Shown one piece after another: positions 51,084-61,639 of a stretch of DNA of 64,000 nt; position 1 is the first letter of the stretch; each line of letters opens with the position of its first letter. Position numbers and translations under genes: made by a program. The notes beneath the pieces were generated by a model. That model searched no databases and was not told the DNA's origin. It worked only from the letters and a program-made list of their open reading frames with translations. Source of the DNA: Parabacteroides distasonis (lineage in GTDB: Bacteria; Bacteroidota; Bacteroidia; Bacteroidales; Tannerellaceae); NCBI GenBank assembly GCA_021531775.1, contig JAFBIU010000004.1, positions 98,410-162,409 on the forward strand, read 5' to 3'.

Positions 51084-52406
51084 ATGAAAAGACGTGAATT
51101 TTTACAGAAATCAGCCGCTTCTGCCATCGGACTGGGATTAGCTCCGTTGTGGGGACAGGCTCATGCGTCCGTTTTGGGGGCCACAGCTCCCAGCAACAAG
51201 GTGAAAGTGGCCTTGATCGGTTGCCGCAGCATGGGGTATGCCGATTTGAGTACCTTTTTGGATTACCCCCAAGTCGAGTGTGTTGCCCTCTGCGATGTGG
51301 ACGACGAGTGGCTCAACAAACGGGCAGCCGATATGGAAAAGAAGACAGGCAAACGGGTGCCCAACCTCTATAAAGATTGGCGGCAGGTGATCGACAACAA
51401 GGATGTGGATGTGGTCATCATCGGCACACCGGACCACTGGCATTGCCTGCCCATGATCTGGGCTTGTCAAGCCGGCAAAGATGTGTATGTCGAAAAACCG
51501 CTCTCCAACACCATCGAAGAGTGCGACCTCATGGTGAAAGCTGCCCGCAAGTACAACCGCATTGTTCAGGTCGGCCAGTGGCAACGGAGCGACCCCCATT
51601 GGGACGAAGCTGCCAACTTCCTGAAACAGGGAGGCGTGGGTCGCGTGCGTACGGTCAAGGTATGGGCCTATCAGGATGGCAAGCCGACACTTCCTCCGCA
51701 GCCCGATTGTGAAGCTCCTGCCGGTGTCGATTACGACATGTGGTTAGGTCCGGCTCCGAAACGTCCCTTCAACCCCTACCGCTTCCACTACAATTTCCGT
51801 TTCTTCTGGGACTATGCCGGTGGCTTGATGTCCGACTGGGGTGTACACCTGCTGGACTATGCCCTCGAAGGAATGCAGGCCGATCTGCCCACCCGTGTAG
51901 TCGGCTGTGGTGGCAAGCTGGCCTATCCGTATGACGCCATGGAGACACCCGACACCCTGATGGCTACCTACGTGTACAAGGATTTCAACATCATTTGGGA
52001 TCATGCCTGCGGTATCAACCACGGACTCTACAACCGGAAAGAGGGATTGGCCTTCTTTGGCGAACTGGGTACCTTGGTGCTGGATCGGGCCGGATGGGAG
52101 GTCATCCCGGTGGTAGCCGGCAAGGAGGCACGGATGGAGGCCATTCCGTTCAAGAAGGGCGAAGGCAAAGGTCTGTACAACCATGTCGGGAATTTCCTGA
52201 ACTGCATCAAGAGCCGCGAATTGCCCGCTGCTGATGTGGCCATTGGTGCACGGGTAGCCAAGATGTCCCATTTGGCAAACATCTCGTGCCGTGTCGGTCG
52301 TGAAGTGAACTGGGACGACAACAACCATTTCTTCATCGGAGATGCCGAGGCTACAGCACTGGCCAAGGCCTATTACCGGGCTCCGTGGGAATTGCCGAAG
52401 CTCTAA
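51084..52406 (+). CDS. Gfo/Idh/MocA-family oxidoreductase, Tat-exported
   Basis: 440 aa. A Tat signal (KRREFLQKSAASAIGLGLAP) is followed by a Rossmann fold: KVKVALIGCRSMGYADL, then VIIGTPDHWHCLPM and DVYVEKPLSNTIEE, the conserved EKP motif. The C-terminal half is the substrate domain (YAGGLMSDWGVHLLDYALEG). Members use NAD(P) on sugars or similar polyols; in Bacteroidota exported versions are frequent and some are glycosidases, so the reaction is uncertain. A long hairpin terminator follows. Confidence 0.9.
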   Translation: MKRREFLQKSAASAIGLGLAPLWGQAHASVLGATAPSNKVKVALIGCRSMGYADLSTFLDYPQVECVALCDVDDEWLNKRAADMEKKTGKRVPNLYKDWRQVIDNKDVDVVIIGTPDHWHCLPMIWACQAGKDVYVEKPLSNTIEECDLMVKAARKYNRIVQVGQWQRSDPHWDEAANFLKQGGVGRVRTVKVWAYQDGKPTLPPQPDCEAPAGVDYDMWLGPAPKRPFNPYRFHYNFRFFWDYAGGLMSDWGVHLLDYALEGMQADLPTRVVGCGGKLAYPYDAMETPDTLMATYVYKDFNIIWDHACGINHGLYNRKEGLAFFGELGTLVLDRAGWEVIPVVAGKEARMEAIPFKKGEGKGLYNHVGNFLNCIKSRELPAADVAIGARVAKMSHLANISCRVGREVNWDDNNHFFIGDAEATALAKAYYRAPWELPKL

Positions 52407-52417
52407 CAGTACCCTGC

Positions 52418-52476
52418 CAGCCGGATCGGATGTTCTATACATATATTATATAACATACGGTCCGGCTGACAGCTTT
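52418..52476 (+). terminator. Long-stem terminator after the Gfo/Idh gene
   Basis: CAGCCGGATCGGATGTT (52418-52434) pairs with 52452-52468 at 15 of 17 positions around an AT-rich loop; a TTTT run follows. Confidence 0.75.
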
Positions 52477-52505
52477 TACCCACTTCATTCCAAATCATCA
52501 GCCCC

Positions 52506-52856
52506 ATGAATATCGAACAGGTTAGAACCTACACCCTATCACTCCCCGGCGTCACCGAAGATATGCCCTTTGGCGACGATGTAGTCACGTTCCGCATCGA
52601 AGGCAAGATCTTTCTGGCTCTCCGATTGTATGGAGACGAACCCGTCTTTGCCCTCAAACTCACCCCCGAACGGAACGAAGAGCTCCGAGCCGCCTACGAT
52701 GCCATCACCCCTGCCTGGCATTGGAATAAAAAGCATTGGAGTGACATTTCCTACACGCGCTTCGAAGACAAGCAAGTCCAGGCATGGATTTCAGAATCAC
52801 ATGCTTGTTTGGTGAACCAACTGCCCAAACGGTTGCGAGCCAACTACCAGCCGTGA
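52506..52856 (+). CDS. MmcQ/YjbR family protein
   Basis: 116 aa. LPGVTEDMPFGDDVVTFRIE at 14-33, KIFLALRL and the ending WNKKHWSDI...ESHACLVNQLPKRLR are typical of the MmcQ/YjbR (CyaY-like fold) family. Usually called a DNA-binding protein on structural grounds, but the function is unknown. A single-gene unit. Confidence 0.9.
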   Translation: MNIEQVRTYTLSLPGVTEDMPFGDDVVTFRIEGKIFLALRLYGDEPVFALKLTPERNEELRAAYDAITPAWHWNKKHWSDISYTRFEDKQVQAWISESHACLVNQLPKRLRANYQP

Positions 52857-53065
52857 ATGACGATCCACGATCGGTTCGGCAGTATTGAGGACGAGCTTTA
52901 TGCTCCAACGAAGCAAATTACGCACAACTTATAATCTATTATGAAAACACCACGATTATGTTTCATATCATAAGAAAAACTATACTCAAATACAAATTTT
53001 ATTATTATCGATAACTTTTTTCTCCAAAAGAGAACGCCAAACCGTTTCATTCTGACAGTTCGCTG

Positions 53066-53073
53066 TATATTTG
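53066..53073 (+). promoter_or_regulatory. -7 box of the dapF-glnN operon
   Basis: TATATTTG at 53066-53073 lies 48 bp before dapF. The preceding 200 bp (52857-53065) are AT-rich with no gene seen. This is probably the main promoter of the six-gene run. Confidence 0.55.
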
Positions 53074-53121
53074 CACCATCAAAAGGCAAAAAGAAACAAC
53101 AATCAAAAGAAACGAAATAAA

Positions 53122-53940
53122 ATGACAAGACAAATTCCATTTACTAAGATGCATGGAGCAGGTAACGACTACATTTATGTCAATACGATGCAATATCCCA
53201 TTGAGGAGCCTGAGAAGCTTTCCATCGCTTGGAGTGCCTACCATACAGGCATCGGTTCGGACGGTTTAGTATTGATTGGATCCTCCAACGTAGCCGATTT
53301 CAGTATGCGCATTTTCAATGCCGACGGCTCGGAAGCCATGATGTGTGGCAATGCATCCCGCTGTATTGGAAAATATGTCTATGAGAAGGGATTGACCCAC
53401 AAACAGGAGGTGACGCTGGAAACACTTTCCGGCATCAAGATTCTGAAACTCCATGTGGTGGACGATCAGGTGCAGGAGGTGACCGTCAACATGGGACAAC
53501 CCCAAGTCATTGAAAAATCCTATGTCCTCTCCGTGGATGGACAGACCTATGTAGGGACAGAGGTTTCGATGGGCAATCCCCATTTCGTGATTTTCGTCGA
53601 TGAGATGGCAGCGGTCGATCTGCCGACGATTGGTCCGAAAATCGAGTGCCACCCCCACTTCCCCAACCGGACGAATGTGGAGTTCGTGCAGGTGTTGGAC
53701 GACGACAAAGTACGCATGCGCGTCTGGGAACGAGGATCCGGCATCACGCAAGCCTGCGGAACCGGTGCCTGTGCGACAGCCGTGGCGGCCATTACCCTTG
53801 GGAAAACAGGTCGAGAGGTGCAGGTAATCATGGATGGAGGCCCGCTGACCATTCATTGGGACGAAAAAGATGGAACGGTCCACATGACCGGAGGAGCAAC
53901 CCGCGTATTTGAAGGGACAATTCAAGTGGAAGTATCGTAA
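53122..53940 (+). CDS. dapF: Diaminopimelate epimerase
   Basis: 272 aa from the ATG at 53122. [12 protein letters not shown] at 9-20, the first catalytic Cys in [15 protein letters not shown], and the second in [13 protein letters not shown] are all present. It converts LL- to meso-diaminopimelate for lysine and peptidoglycan. It is followed 49 bp later by dapL, its pathway neighbour, and then by nitrogen-assimilation genes. Confidence 0.95.
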   Translation: MTRQIPFTKMHGAGNDYIYVNTMQYPIEEPEKLSIAWSAYHTGIGSDGLVLIGSSNVADFSMRIFNADGSEAMMCGNASRCIGKYVYEKGLTHKQEVTLETLSGIKILKLHVVDDQVQEVTVNMGQPQVIEKSYVLSVDGQTYVGTEVSMGNPHFVIFVDEMAAVDLPTIGPKIECHPHFPNRTNVEFVQVLDDDKVRMRVWERGSGITQACGTGACATAVAAITLGKTGREVQVIMDGGPLTIHWDEKDGTVHMTGGATRVFEGTIQVEVS

Positions 53941-53989
53941 AAAAGGCAACAATAACATGACTGAACAACATAAAACAAATCAACGCACT

Positions 53990-55216
53990 ATGGCATTAGT
54001 AAATGAACATTTCTTGAAGTTACAAAGCAGCTACCTTTTTTCAGACATTGCCAAAAAGGTGAACGGCTTTAAAGTAACCCATCCGAAAGCAAAGGTGATC
54101 CGCATGGGCATTGGCGACGTGACCCAGCCCTTGGCACCTGCCGTCATCGAAGCGATGCACAAGGCCGTGGATGAGCTGGCCTCCAAGGAGACCTTCCACG
54201 GATACGGACCGGAACAGGGCTACTCGTTCCTGATCGATGCGATCATCAAGAATGATTATGCCAGCCGAGGCATCTCTTTGGAACCCAGCGAAGTGTTCAT
54301 CAGCGACGGTGCCAAGAGTGATTGTGGAAACATTGGCGATATTCTGCGCCACGACAACAGCATCGGTGTGACCGATCCGGTCTATCCTGTCTATATCGAC
54401 TCCAATGTCATGAGCGGACGTACCGGTTACTTGGAGAACGGACGCTGGAGCGACGTGGTCTACATCCCCTGTACAGCCGAAAACAATTTTGTGCCCGACC
54501 TGCCGAGCCGTCGTGTGGATATCATCTACCTCTGCTATCCGAACAACCCGACAGGCACGACCTTGAGCAAGAAAGAGCTGAAGAAGTGGGTCAACTATGC
54601 CTTGGCCAACGATGCCATCATCATGTACGACTCAGCTTACGAAGCCTACATACAGGATCCGGAAATCCCCCACTCGATCTACGAGATCAAGGGAGCCAAG
54701 AAGGTGGCCATTGAGTTCCGGAGTTTTTCGAAGACCGCTGGATTTACGGGTGTACGATGTGGTTACACCATCGTTCCGAAAGAGTTGCACGCCTTCACGT
54801 TGACGGGCGAACGGGTCGAACTGAACCGTCTGTGGAACCGTCGTCAGTGTACGAAGTTCAACGGCACCAGCTACATCACCCAGCGAGGAGCCGAAGCGGT
54901 CTATTCGCCAGCCGGCAAAGAGCAGGTCAAGGCTACGATCAACTACTACATGACCAATGCGAAGATCATGAAAGAGGGCCTGCAGGCGTGCGGTCTGAAG
55001 GTGTTCGGTGGCGACAATGCCCCCTACTTATGGCTTCAGGTACCGAAAGGACTCACCTCTTGGAAGTTCTTTGACAAATTGCTGTACGAAGTCAACATCG
55101 TCGGCACACCGGGAGTCGGATTCGGTCCCAGTGGCGAAGGCTACTTACGACTGACCGCTTTTGGCGACCGCGACGAGACGCAGGAAGCGATGGATCGTCT
55201 CAAAAAATGGATTTAA
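53990..55216 (+). CDS. dapL: LL-diaminopimelate aminotransferase
   Basis: 408 aa from the ATG at 53990 ([20 protein letters not shown]), which matches the family start; an ATG at 53957 is in frame. Conserved blocks are [45 protein letters not shown], and [18 protein letters not shown] with the PLP Lys. It makes LL-DAP directly from tetrahydrodipicolinate with glutamate as amino donor, bypassing the acyl routes. That glutamate use links it logically to the ammonium-assimilation genes downstream. Confidence 0.95.
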   Translation: MALVNEHFLKLQSSYLFSDIAKKVNGFKVTHPKAKVIRMGIGDVTQPLAPAVIEAMHKAVDELASKETFHGYGPEQGYSFLIDAIIKNDYASRGISLEPSEVFISDGAKSDCGNIGDILRHDNSIGVTDPVYPVYIDSNVMSGRTGYLENGRWSDVVYIPCTAENNFVPDLPSRRVDIIYLCYPNNPTGTTLSKKELKKWVNYALANDAIIMYDSAYEAYIQDPEIPHSIYEIKGAKKVAIEFRSFSKTAGFTGVRCGYTIVPKELHAFTLTGERVELNRLWNRRQCTKFNGTSYITQRGAEAVYSPAGKEQVKATINYYMTNAKIMKEGLQACGLKVFGGDNAPYLWLQVPKGLTSWKFFDKLLYEVNIVGTPGVGFGPSGEGYLRLTAFGDRDETQEAMDRLKKWI

Positions 55217-55248
55217 CCGTATTCAACAAAGCATAGGAGAAAAAGGAA

Positions 55249-55605
55249 ATGAAAAAGATTGAAGCAATCATCCGGAAGACACGTTTCGAGGATGTGAAAG
55301 AGTCGTTGCTCGAAGCAGGCATCGAATGGTTTTCCTACTACGATGTACGAGGCATCGGCAAATCCCGTCAGGGACGCATCTATCGAGGCGTGGTCTATGA
55401 CACCAGCAGCATCGAACGCACCCTGGTCTCGATCATCGTACGCGACAAGAACGTCGAAAAGACAGTCGAAGCCATCCTCAAGTCGGCTCAGACAGGAGAA
55501 ATCGGAGACGGACGTATTTTCGTGATTCCGGTGGAAGATTCAATCCGTATCCGGACCGGTGAGCGCGGAGACATTGCCCTTTACAATGCAGAACAAGAGA
55601 AATAA
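55249..55605 (+). CDS. P-II nitrogen regulatory protein (GlnB/GlnK type)
   Basis: 118 aa. KKIEAIIRKTRFEDVKESL opens the fold, the T-loop includes RQGRIYRGVVYDTSSIER with the conserved Tyr, the B-loop is QTGEIGDGRIFVIPV, and the C-terminal loop has IRTGERGD. It sits directly before amtB, the classic glnK-amtB pairing, so it should gate the ammonium channel in response to 2-oxoglutarate and ATP/ADP. The T-loop sequence departs from the enterobacterial one, so covalent uridylylation is uncertain. Confidence 0.92.
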   Translation: MKKIEAIIRKTRFEDVKESLLEAGIEWFSYYDVRGIGKSRQGRIYRGVVYDTSSIERTLVSIIVRDKNVEKTVEAILKSAQTGEIGDGRIFVIPVEDSIRIRTGERGDIALYNAEQEK

Positions 55606-55665
55606 GACCAGGACCCGATAAATAACAAACAAACAGACAAACAAACCGAAAAAACAAAGAAAAAG

Positions 55666-56937
55666 ATGGAAACAAGTAACTTGAACATTGCAGACTTAGC
55701 ACGATCGTTAGACACGGTCTGGATGCTGTTGGCAGCCATGCTGGTGTTCTTCATGCAACCGGGATTCGCCCTCGTAGAGGCTGGATTCACACGCACCAAG
55801 AACACAGCCAATATTCTGATGAAGAACCTGTTGGACTTCATGTTGGGCTCATTGCTCTTTTGGGCAATCGGCTTCGGAGTGATGTTTGGTGCCGGCCAGT
55901 TCATTGGTGCACCCAGCCTGTTCGACCATACCTTCTTCGCTACAGACCTGCCCGTGGATGGCTATCTGATTTTCCAGACTGTCTTTTGTGCAACGGCAGC
56001 CACCATCGTGAGTGGAGCCATGGCCGAACGGACCAAGTTCTCCATGTACCTGGCCTATACGATTCTGATCAGTGTGCTGGTCTATCCCGTGTCCGGCCAT
56101 TGGACTTGGGGAGGCGGTTGGCTGATGAATGGTGAAGCAGACAGTTTCATGATGAGTACCTTTGGCACCACGTTCCACGACTTTGCCGGTTCTACGGTGG
56201 TTCACTCCGTAGGCGGTTGGATGGCGTTGGTCGGTGCAGCCATCATCGGACCCCGTTTGGGCAAGTATGGCAAGGACAAGCAGTCACGCGCCATTCCGGG
56301 TCACAACCTGACGATTGCCTGCTTGGGTGTTTTCATCCTTTGGTTCGGCTGGTTCGGTTTCAACCCGGGCTCACAGTTGGCAGCCTCCGGCGAAACCAAC
56401 CGAGTGGCCATCTCACACGTGTTCTTGACCACCAACCTGTCCGCTTGTGCGGGAGGATTGGCCTCCTTGATCGTTGCATGGGTCAAATACAAGAAACCCT
56501 CCCTTTCCTTGACACTCAATGGGGTGTTGGCCGGACTGGTGGGTATTACAGCCGGATGCGACTTGGTTTCACCCGCCGGTGCAGCCTGGATCGGACTCAT
56601 TTGCGGAACGGTCATGGTCTATGCGGTTGAGTTCATTGACCACCGTCTGAAGATCGACGATCCGGTAGGAGCCTCTTCCGTGCATGGTGTATGTGGTTGC
56701 CTGGGAACGATCCTGACCGGACTCTTTGCAACAGAGGCAGGACTCTTCTACGGAGGTGGCGCAAACCTGCTGCTGGCCCAGCTCTTCGGAGCAGCCGTCG
56801 TCGGATGTTGGGCACTCTGCATGGGCTTCCTGATTTTCAAGGGACTGGATCTGGCACATGGACTGCGGGTTCCGTCGCGTGTCGAAGAGGAGGGCCTGGA
56901 CATTTACGAACATGGCGAGACCGCCTATAACAATTGA
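55666..56937 (+). CDS. amtB: Ammonium transporter
   Basis: 423 aa with about 11 membrane segments. No cleavable signal is evident; it opens with a hydrophobic helix at LDTVWMLLAAMLVFFMQPGF. FVEAGFTRTKN-like LVEAGFTRTKNTANI, DFAGSTVVHSVGGWMALVGA with the first pore His, and SVHGVCGCLGTILTGLFA with the second pore His are all Amt signatures. It moves ammonium across the inner membrane. It is 60 bp after the P-II gene and 55 bp before asnA. Confidence 0.95.
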   Translation: METSNLNIADLARSLDTVWMLLAAMLVFFMQPGFALVEAGFTRTKNTANILMKNLLDFMLGSLLFWAIGFGVMFGAGQFIGAPSLFDHTFFATDLPVDGYLIFQTVFCATAATIVSGAMAERTKFSMYLAYTILISVLVYPVSGHWTWGGGWLMNGEADSFMMSTFGTTFHDFAGSTVVHSVGGWMALVGAAIIGPRLGKYGKDKQSRAIPGHNLTIACLGVFILWFGWFGFNPGSQLAASGETNRVAISHVFLTTNLSACAGGLASLIVAWVKYKKPSLSLTLNGVLAGLVGITAGCDLVSPAGAAWIGLICGTVMVYAVEFIDHRLKIDDPVGASSVHGVCGCLGTILTGLFATEAGLFYGGGANLLLAQLFGAAVVGCWALCMGFLIFKGLDLAHGLRVPSRVEEEGLDIYEHGETAYNN

Positions 56938-56992
56938 TTATAAAACAATTAAATAACAACAAACAATCAACAATTATTAAACAGTAACAATT

Positions 56993-58027
56993 ATGGCACT
57001 GATTATTCCAAGTAATTACAAACAGACATTGACTCCGGAAACAACGGAGCAAGCAATTCAGTTATTGAAAAACTGCTTTCAGGAGAAACTGTCGAAGACG
57101 TTGAGCCTCCGCCGTGTGACAGCCCCGCTGTTCGTCCTCTCCGGAACCGGCATCAATGATGATCTGAATGGTGTGGAACGTGCTGTCAAATTTCCCATCC
57201 GTTGCATGGGCGACCGTTATGCAGAGGTGGTTCATTCGCTGGCCAAGTGGAAACGCATGAAACTGGGTGCTTACCGCATCCCGGCCGGCTACGGTCTCTA
57301 CACAGACATGAATGCCATCCGTAGCGACGAAGACCTGGATAACCTCCACTCGCTCTACGTCGATCAATGGGACTGGGAGAAGACAATCAAGCCGGAACAC
57401 CGCAACCTGGATTATTTGAAGAAGACAGTGCGGACCATTTATAACATTCTGAAAGAGATCGAAGTATTGGTCTATGACCGATATCCACATATCACACCGG
57501 CCCTGCCGCAAGACATCACCTTCATCCATTCGGAGGAGCTCTTGCAGATGTATCCCGATTTGGATCCGAAGGCACGTGAGACGAAAGCGGCCGAGAAGTT
57601 TGGAGCCATCTTCATCATCGGTATCGGTGGTGAGCTGACCGATGGCAAGCGTCACGACGGACGCGCTCCGGACTATGACGACTGGAGCACCCTCAACTCA
57701 GACGGTTTCCAAGGCTTGAATGGCGACATCATCCTGTGGAACGAAGTGTTGGGATGCGCATTCGAACTCTCGTCGATGGGTATCCGTGTTGATAAGGAGG
57801 CCCTGATCCGTCAGTTAGACCTCTGCGGCTGTCCAGAACGGAAAGAGCTGCCCTTCCACAAGATGTTGCTGGAAGACAAGCTGCCGCTCTCCATCGGTGG
57901 AGGTATCGGACAGAGCCGTCTCTGCATGTTCTTCCTGAAAAAGGCACACATTGGCGAAGTGCAAGCCAGCATCTGGCCGGAAGAACAGATCGAAGCCTGT
58001 GAAAAAGGCCACATTGAGTTATTGTAA
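56993..58027 (+). CDS. asnA: Aspartate--ammonia ligase
   Basis: 344 aa. The class II synthetase-like fold shows RVTAPLFVLSGTGINDDLNG near 43-62, EVVHSLAKWKRMKLG, DMNAIRSDED, GRAPDYDDW-type DGRAPDYDDWSTL near 223, and GGGIGQSRLCMFFL near 302. It makes asparagine from aspartate, ATP and free ammonium, so it draws directly on the ammonium brought in by AmtB. 29 bp before glnN. Confidence 0.95.
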   Translation: MALIIPSNYKQTLTPETTEQAIQLLKNCFQEKLSKTLSLRRVTAPLFVLSGTGINDDLNGVERAVKFPIRCMGDRYAEVVHSLAKWKRMKLGAYRIPAGYGLYTDMNAIRSDEDLDNLHSLYVDQWDWEKTIKPEHRNLDYLKKTVRTIYNILKEIEVLVYDRYPHITPALPQDITFIHSEELLQMYPDLDPKARETKAAEKFGAIFIIGIGGELTDGKRHDGRAPDYDDWSTLNSDGFQGLNGDIILWNEVLGCAFELSSMGIRVDKEALIRQLDLCGCPERKELPFHKMLLEDKLPLSIGGGIGQSRLCMFFLKKAHIGEVQASIWPEEQIEACEKGHIELL

Positions 58028-58056
58028 TTATTCATCATTTAAATTAAATAGGTATT

Positions 58057-60243
58057 ATGTCAAAGTTAAGATTCAGAGTGGTAGAGACAGCTTTCGGCAA
58101 AAAGGCTGTCGAGAGACCAGCACAGACAGAGCGTCCGACCGAGTATTATGGCGAGTTGGTCTTCAACCGGGCAAAGATGTTTAAGTATCTGCCTGAAAAG
58201 GTTTATGAGAAACTGATCGACTGTATCGACAACAGTACTCCCCTCGATCGCGAAATAGCCAATGCTGTGGCTGCAGGCATGAAGAAATGGGCCCTGGAAA
58301 AGGGAGCTACCCACTACACCCACTGGTTCCATCCGCTGACAGAGGGTACGGCTGAAAAACATGATGCCTTTGTAGAGCATGATGGAAAGGGTGGCGTCAT
58401 CGAAGAGTTCGACGGCAAGCTGCTGATCCAGCAGGAACCGGATGCCTCCAGCTTCCCGAACGGTGGTATCCGTAACACCTTCGAGGCTCGTGGCTACTCC
58501 GCTTGGGATCCCTCCTCTCCTGCCTTCATCGTAGGAGACACCCTGTGTATCCCGACCGTCTTTATCTCCTACACCGGTGAACCGTTGGACTACAAGGCTC
58601 CGTTGCTGAAGGCACTGGAAGCTGTCAACAAAGCCGCTGTCGATGTATGTCACTATTTCGACCCGAAGGTCAAGAAGGTCTATTCATACTTGGGTTGGGA
58701 ACAGGAATACTTCCTGGTGGATGAAGGCTTGTATGCCGCCCGTCCCGACCTGCTGATGACCGGCCGTACCTTGATGGGCCACGAAAGCTCCAAAAACCAG
58801 CAGTTGGAAGACCACTATTTTGGTGCCATTCCGACCCGTGTATTGGAGTTCATGAAAGATTTGGAGGTAGAGGCCTTGCGTTTGGGCATTCCCGTCAAGA
58901 CCCGTCACAACGAGGTGGCACCCAACCAGTTCGAGTTGGCTCCGATCTTCGAAGAATGCAACTTGGCCAACGACCACAACCTGCTGATCATGGCCTTGAT
59001 GCGCAAAATCTCACGTAAACATGGATTCCGCGTACTGTTGCACGAAAAGCCCTTCAAGGGTGTCAACGGTTCCGGTAAACATAACAACTGGTCGTTGGGT
59101 ACCGATACAGGCGTATTGCTGATGGGCCCGGGCAAGACTCCGGAAGACAACCTCCGCTTCGTCACCTTCATCGTGAACGTGCTGAAGGCTGTCCACACCC
59201 ACAACGGTCTGCTGAAAGCCAGCATCTCCAGTGCAACGAACGCCCATCGTCTGGGGGCCAACGAAGCACCTCCTGCCATCATCTCCAGCTTCTTGGGTGC
59301 ACAGCTCTCCACTGTGTTGGAACACCTTGAGAAGTCTGAACCGGAAGATCTGATGTTGGCCGGCAAGCATGGCAAGAAACTGGACATTGCCCGCATCCCG
59401 GAATTGCTCATCGACAATACCGACCGTAACCGTACATCACCCTTCGCCTTCACTGGAAACCGTTTCGAGTTCCGTGCCGTAGGTTCATCGGCCAACTGTG
59501 CCTCTGCCATGTTGGTACTGAATGCAGCCGTTGCTGAACAGTTGACAGAGTTCAAGAAAAAGGTGGATGCCCTGATTGCGGGAGGCAAAGAAAAATATGC
59601 CGCCATTCTGGAGGTTGTCCGTCAGGAGATCATCGCTTGCAAGGCCATCCATTTCGACGGAAACGGCTACAGCGACGAATGGAAAGCAGAGGCTGCCCGC
59701 CGTGGTTTGGACTGCGAGACCAGCGTACCGAAGATCTTCGATGCATACCTGAGCGAAACCAGCGTGAAGATGTTCGAATCGACCGGCGTCATGACACGCA
59801 AGGAGCTCGAAGCCCGCAACGAAGTGAAGTGGGAAATGTACACGAAGAAGATCCAGATCGAGGCTCGTGTCTTGGGAGATTTGGCCATGAACCACATCAT
59901 CCCGATCGCAAACAAGTATCAGACAGAGTTGATCGACAACGTCTATAAGATGAAGGGACTCTTCCCAGCCGAGAAGGCAACCTACCTCTCTTCTAAGAAC
60001 ATGGAGATCATCGAGGACATTGCCAACCGCACCATCTTCATCAAGGAGAAGGTAGATGCCATGGTGGAAGCCCGCAAGGTGGCCAACAAGATCGAAAGCG
60101 AGCGCGAGAAAGCCATCGCCTACCACGACACCATCGTGCCGATGATGGAAGAAATCCGCTACCACATCGACAAGCTGGAACTGGTAGTTGACGATCAGAT
60201 GTGGACCTTGCCGAAGTATCGCGAACTTCTATTTATCAGATAA
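58057..60243 (+). CDS. glnN: Glutamine synthetase type III
   Basis: 728 aa, the large size of the GSIII class. Conserved parts include THYTHWFHPLTEGTAEKHDA, WEQEYFLVDE near 213 (metal-binding Glu), RHNEVAPNQFELAPIFEECN near 288, LLHEKPFKGVNGSGKHNNWS, and NRTSPFAFTGNRFEFRAVGS near 452. The C-terminal 200 residues are the helical extension of the class. It makes glutamine from glutamate and ammonium, the main assimilation route. Last gene of the cluster, closed by a perfect hairpin terminator. Confidence 0.97.
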   Translation: MSKLRFRVVETAFGKKAVERPAQTERPTEYYGELVFNRAKMFKYLPEKVYEKLIDCIDNSTPLDREIANAVAAGMKKWALEKGATHYTHWFHPLTEGTAEKHDAFVEHDGKGGVIEEFDGKLLIQQEPDASSFPNGGIRNTFEARGYSAWDPSSPAFIVGDTLCIPTVFISYTGEPLDYKAPLLKALEAVNKAAVDVCHYFDPKVKKVYSYLGWEQEYFLVDEGLYAARPDLLMTGRTLMGHESSKNQQLEDHYFGAIPTRVLEFMKDLEVEALRLGIPVKTRHNEVAPNQFELAPIFEECNLANDHNLLIMALMRKISRKHGFRVLLHEKPFKGVNGSGKHNNWSLGTDTGVLLMGPGKTPEDNLRFVTFIVNVLKAVHTHNGLLKASISSATNAHRLGANEAPPAIISSFLGAQLSTVLEHLEKSEPEDLMLAGKHGKKLDIARIPELLIDNTDRNRTSPFAFTGNRFEFRAVGSSANCASAMLVLNAAVAEQLTEFKKKVDALIAGGKEKYAAILEVVRQEIIACKAIHFDGNGYSDEWKAEAARRGLDCETSVPKIFDAYLSETSVKMFESTGVMTRKELEARNEVKWEMYTKKIQIEARVLGDLAMNHIIPIANKYQTELIDNVYKMKGLFPAEKATYLSSKNMEIIEDIANRTIFIKEKVDAMVEARKVANKIESEREKAIAYHDTIVPMMEEIRYHIDKLELVVDDQMWTLPKYRELLFIR

Positions 60244-60276
60244 CAGTAGTTTTTTGTTGATTGTTTTGTGTTTGCA

Positions 60277-60321
60277 GGAGGAGAGAACGCTGAGAAGCTA
60301 TACTCTCCTCCGCATTTTTTT
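60277..60321 (+). terminator. Terminator of the dapF-glnN cluster
   Basis: GGAGGAGAG (60277-60285) pairs perfectly with CTCTCCTCC (60303-60311) and is followed by seven T (60315-60321). Confidence 0.9.
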
Positions 60322-60359
60322 ACTACCTTTACGGCGAAATAGACAAAACAACCAGGGAT

Positions 60360-61639
60360 ATGGAAGAATGGACAACACAAGAAGCAGTAAAACAGATTCC
60401 TTACGGAATGATGAACTTCGTGGCTATACGCGAGGACAATTATTACTATGTCGATAAGACCCGATTCATTGAAAAGGTAGAAAAATCAAACCGGTACTTC
60501 TTCTTCATCCGTCCGCGTCGCTTCGGCAAGAGCCTGACCCTGTCGATGCTGCACCACTATTACGACATCCATGATGCCGATAAGTTCGAGCGGCTCTATG
60601 GAGACCTATACATTGGTAAGCATCCCACACCCAACCATAACAAATATTTAGTCATCTATCTTAACTTCGCAGTCATCAATGCCGATATGGGCAACTACCG
60701 CAGTGCTATGGATTCCATCTGCAATACAGAATTTAACTACTTCTGTGATGTGTATGCTCCATATCTGCCAAAGGGCATCAAGGAGGAGATGAACAAGAAG
60801 AATGGTTGTGTGGAGCAGCTCGACCATCTATGTAGAGAGGCACGAAAGACAGGAGCAAAGATTTATCTCTTCATTGACGAGTACGACCACTTCACCAACC
60901 ATATCCTCTCCGATGCAGCCCGACTCGTTGAATACAAGCAAGAGACGCATGGTACCGGCTACTTGCGTACTTTCTTCGACACGATCAAATCCGGTACCTA
61001 TTCGTCCATAGAGCGCGTCTTCGTGACAGGCGTGAGCCCTGTGACCCTTGACGACCTCACCAACGGCTTCAACATCGGTACCAACTACTCCCTTGCCTAC
61101 GGATTCAACGAGATGGTGGGATTCACCGAACAGGAGGTGCGCAAGATGCTGATCTACTACTGTTCGAGAGCTATGACATCCGGAAAAAGGAGCAGTATAT
61201 GGCATACCTTGGCGACTTCAAGCCCTTCTTCCAGTACGTTGCCGACAGCATCTATACCTATGCCTCTCAACGTGACCGGCAGAAAGGCGAGGCCTTCGTG
61301 CATGGCTATACCCTTGCCCTCACGAGCCAGTGCCACTTCTACCGCCCCATCTCCGAGCTGGACAACCAAAACGGCTATGCCGACATCTTCCTGCGACCGC
61401 TCTATGAAATTTTCTCGGACATGCAGCACTCCTACATCATCGAGCTGAAATACCTGAAGAGTCAAGCTACCGATGCAGAGGTGAAAGCTGCCGTGAAGCA
61501 GGCCCAAGCCCAAGTATGCCGCTATGCCGAAACGGTTAATGTAAACAAGCAGATCGGGCATACCCGACTCCACAAGGTATATGTGGTGTATCGTGGCGTG
61601 GAGATGGTAGCGTGCGAGGAAATCGGAATCGGGATATAA
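60360..61639 (+). pseudogene. AAA-ATPase / PD-(D/E)XK nuclease-like protein with internal deletion
   Basis: The first frame (to about 61160) gives the AAA-ATPase-like part of the family common in Bacteroidota: YYVDKTRFIEKVE, the Walker-type RPRRFGKSLTLSML near 53-66, IYLFIDEYDHFTNH near 168 and VFVTGVSPVTLDDLTNGFNI. After VRKMLIYY the frame is lost. The C-terminal DUF1703 nuclease part (LFESYDIRKKEQYMAYLGDF, then IIELKYLKS with the E-x-K pair) continues in another frame from about 61161 to 61639. About 100 residues between them are missing compared with the usual 520 or so. Dead copy. Confidence 0.8.
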
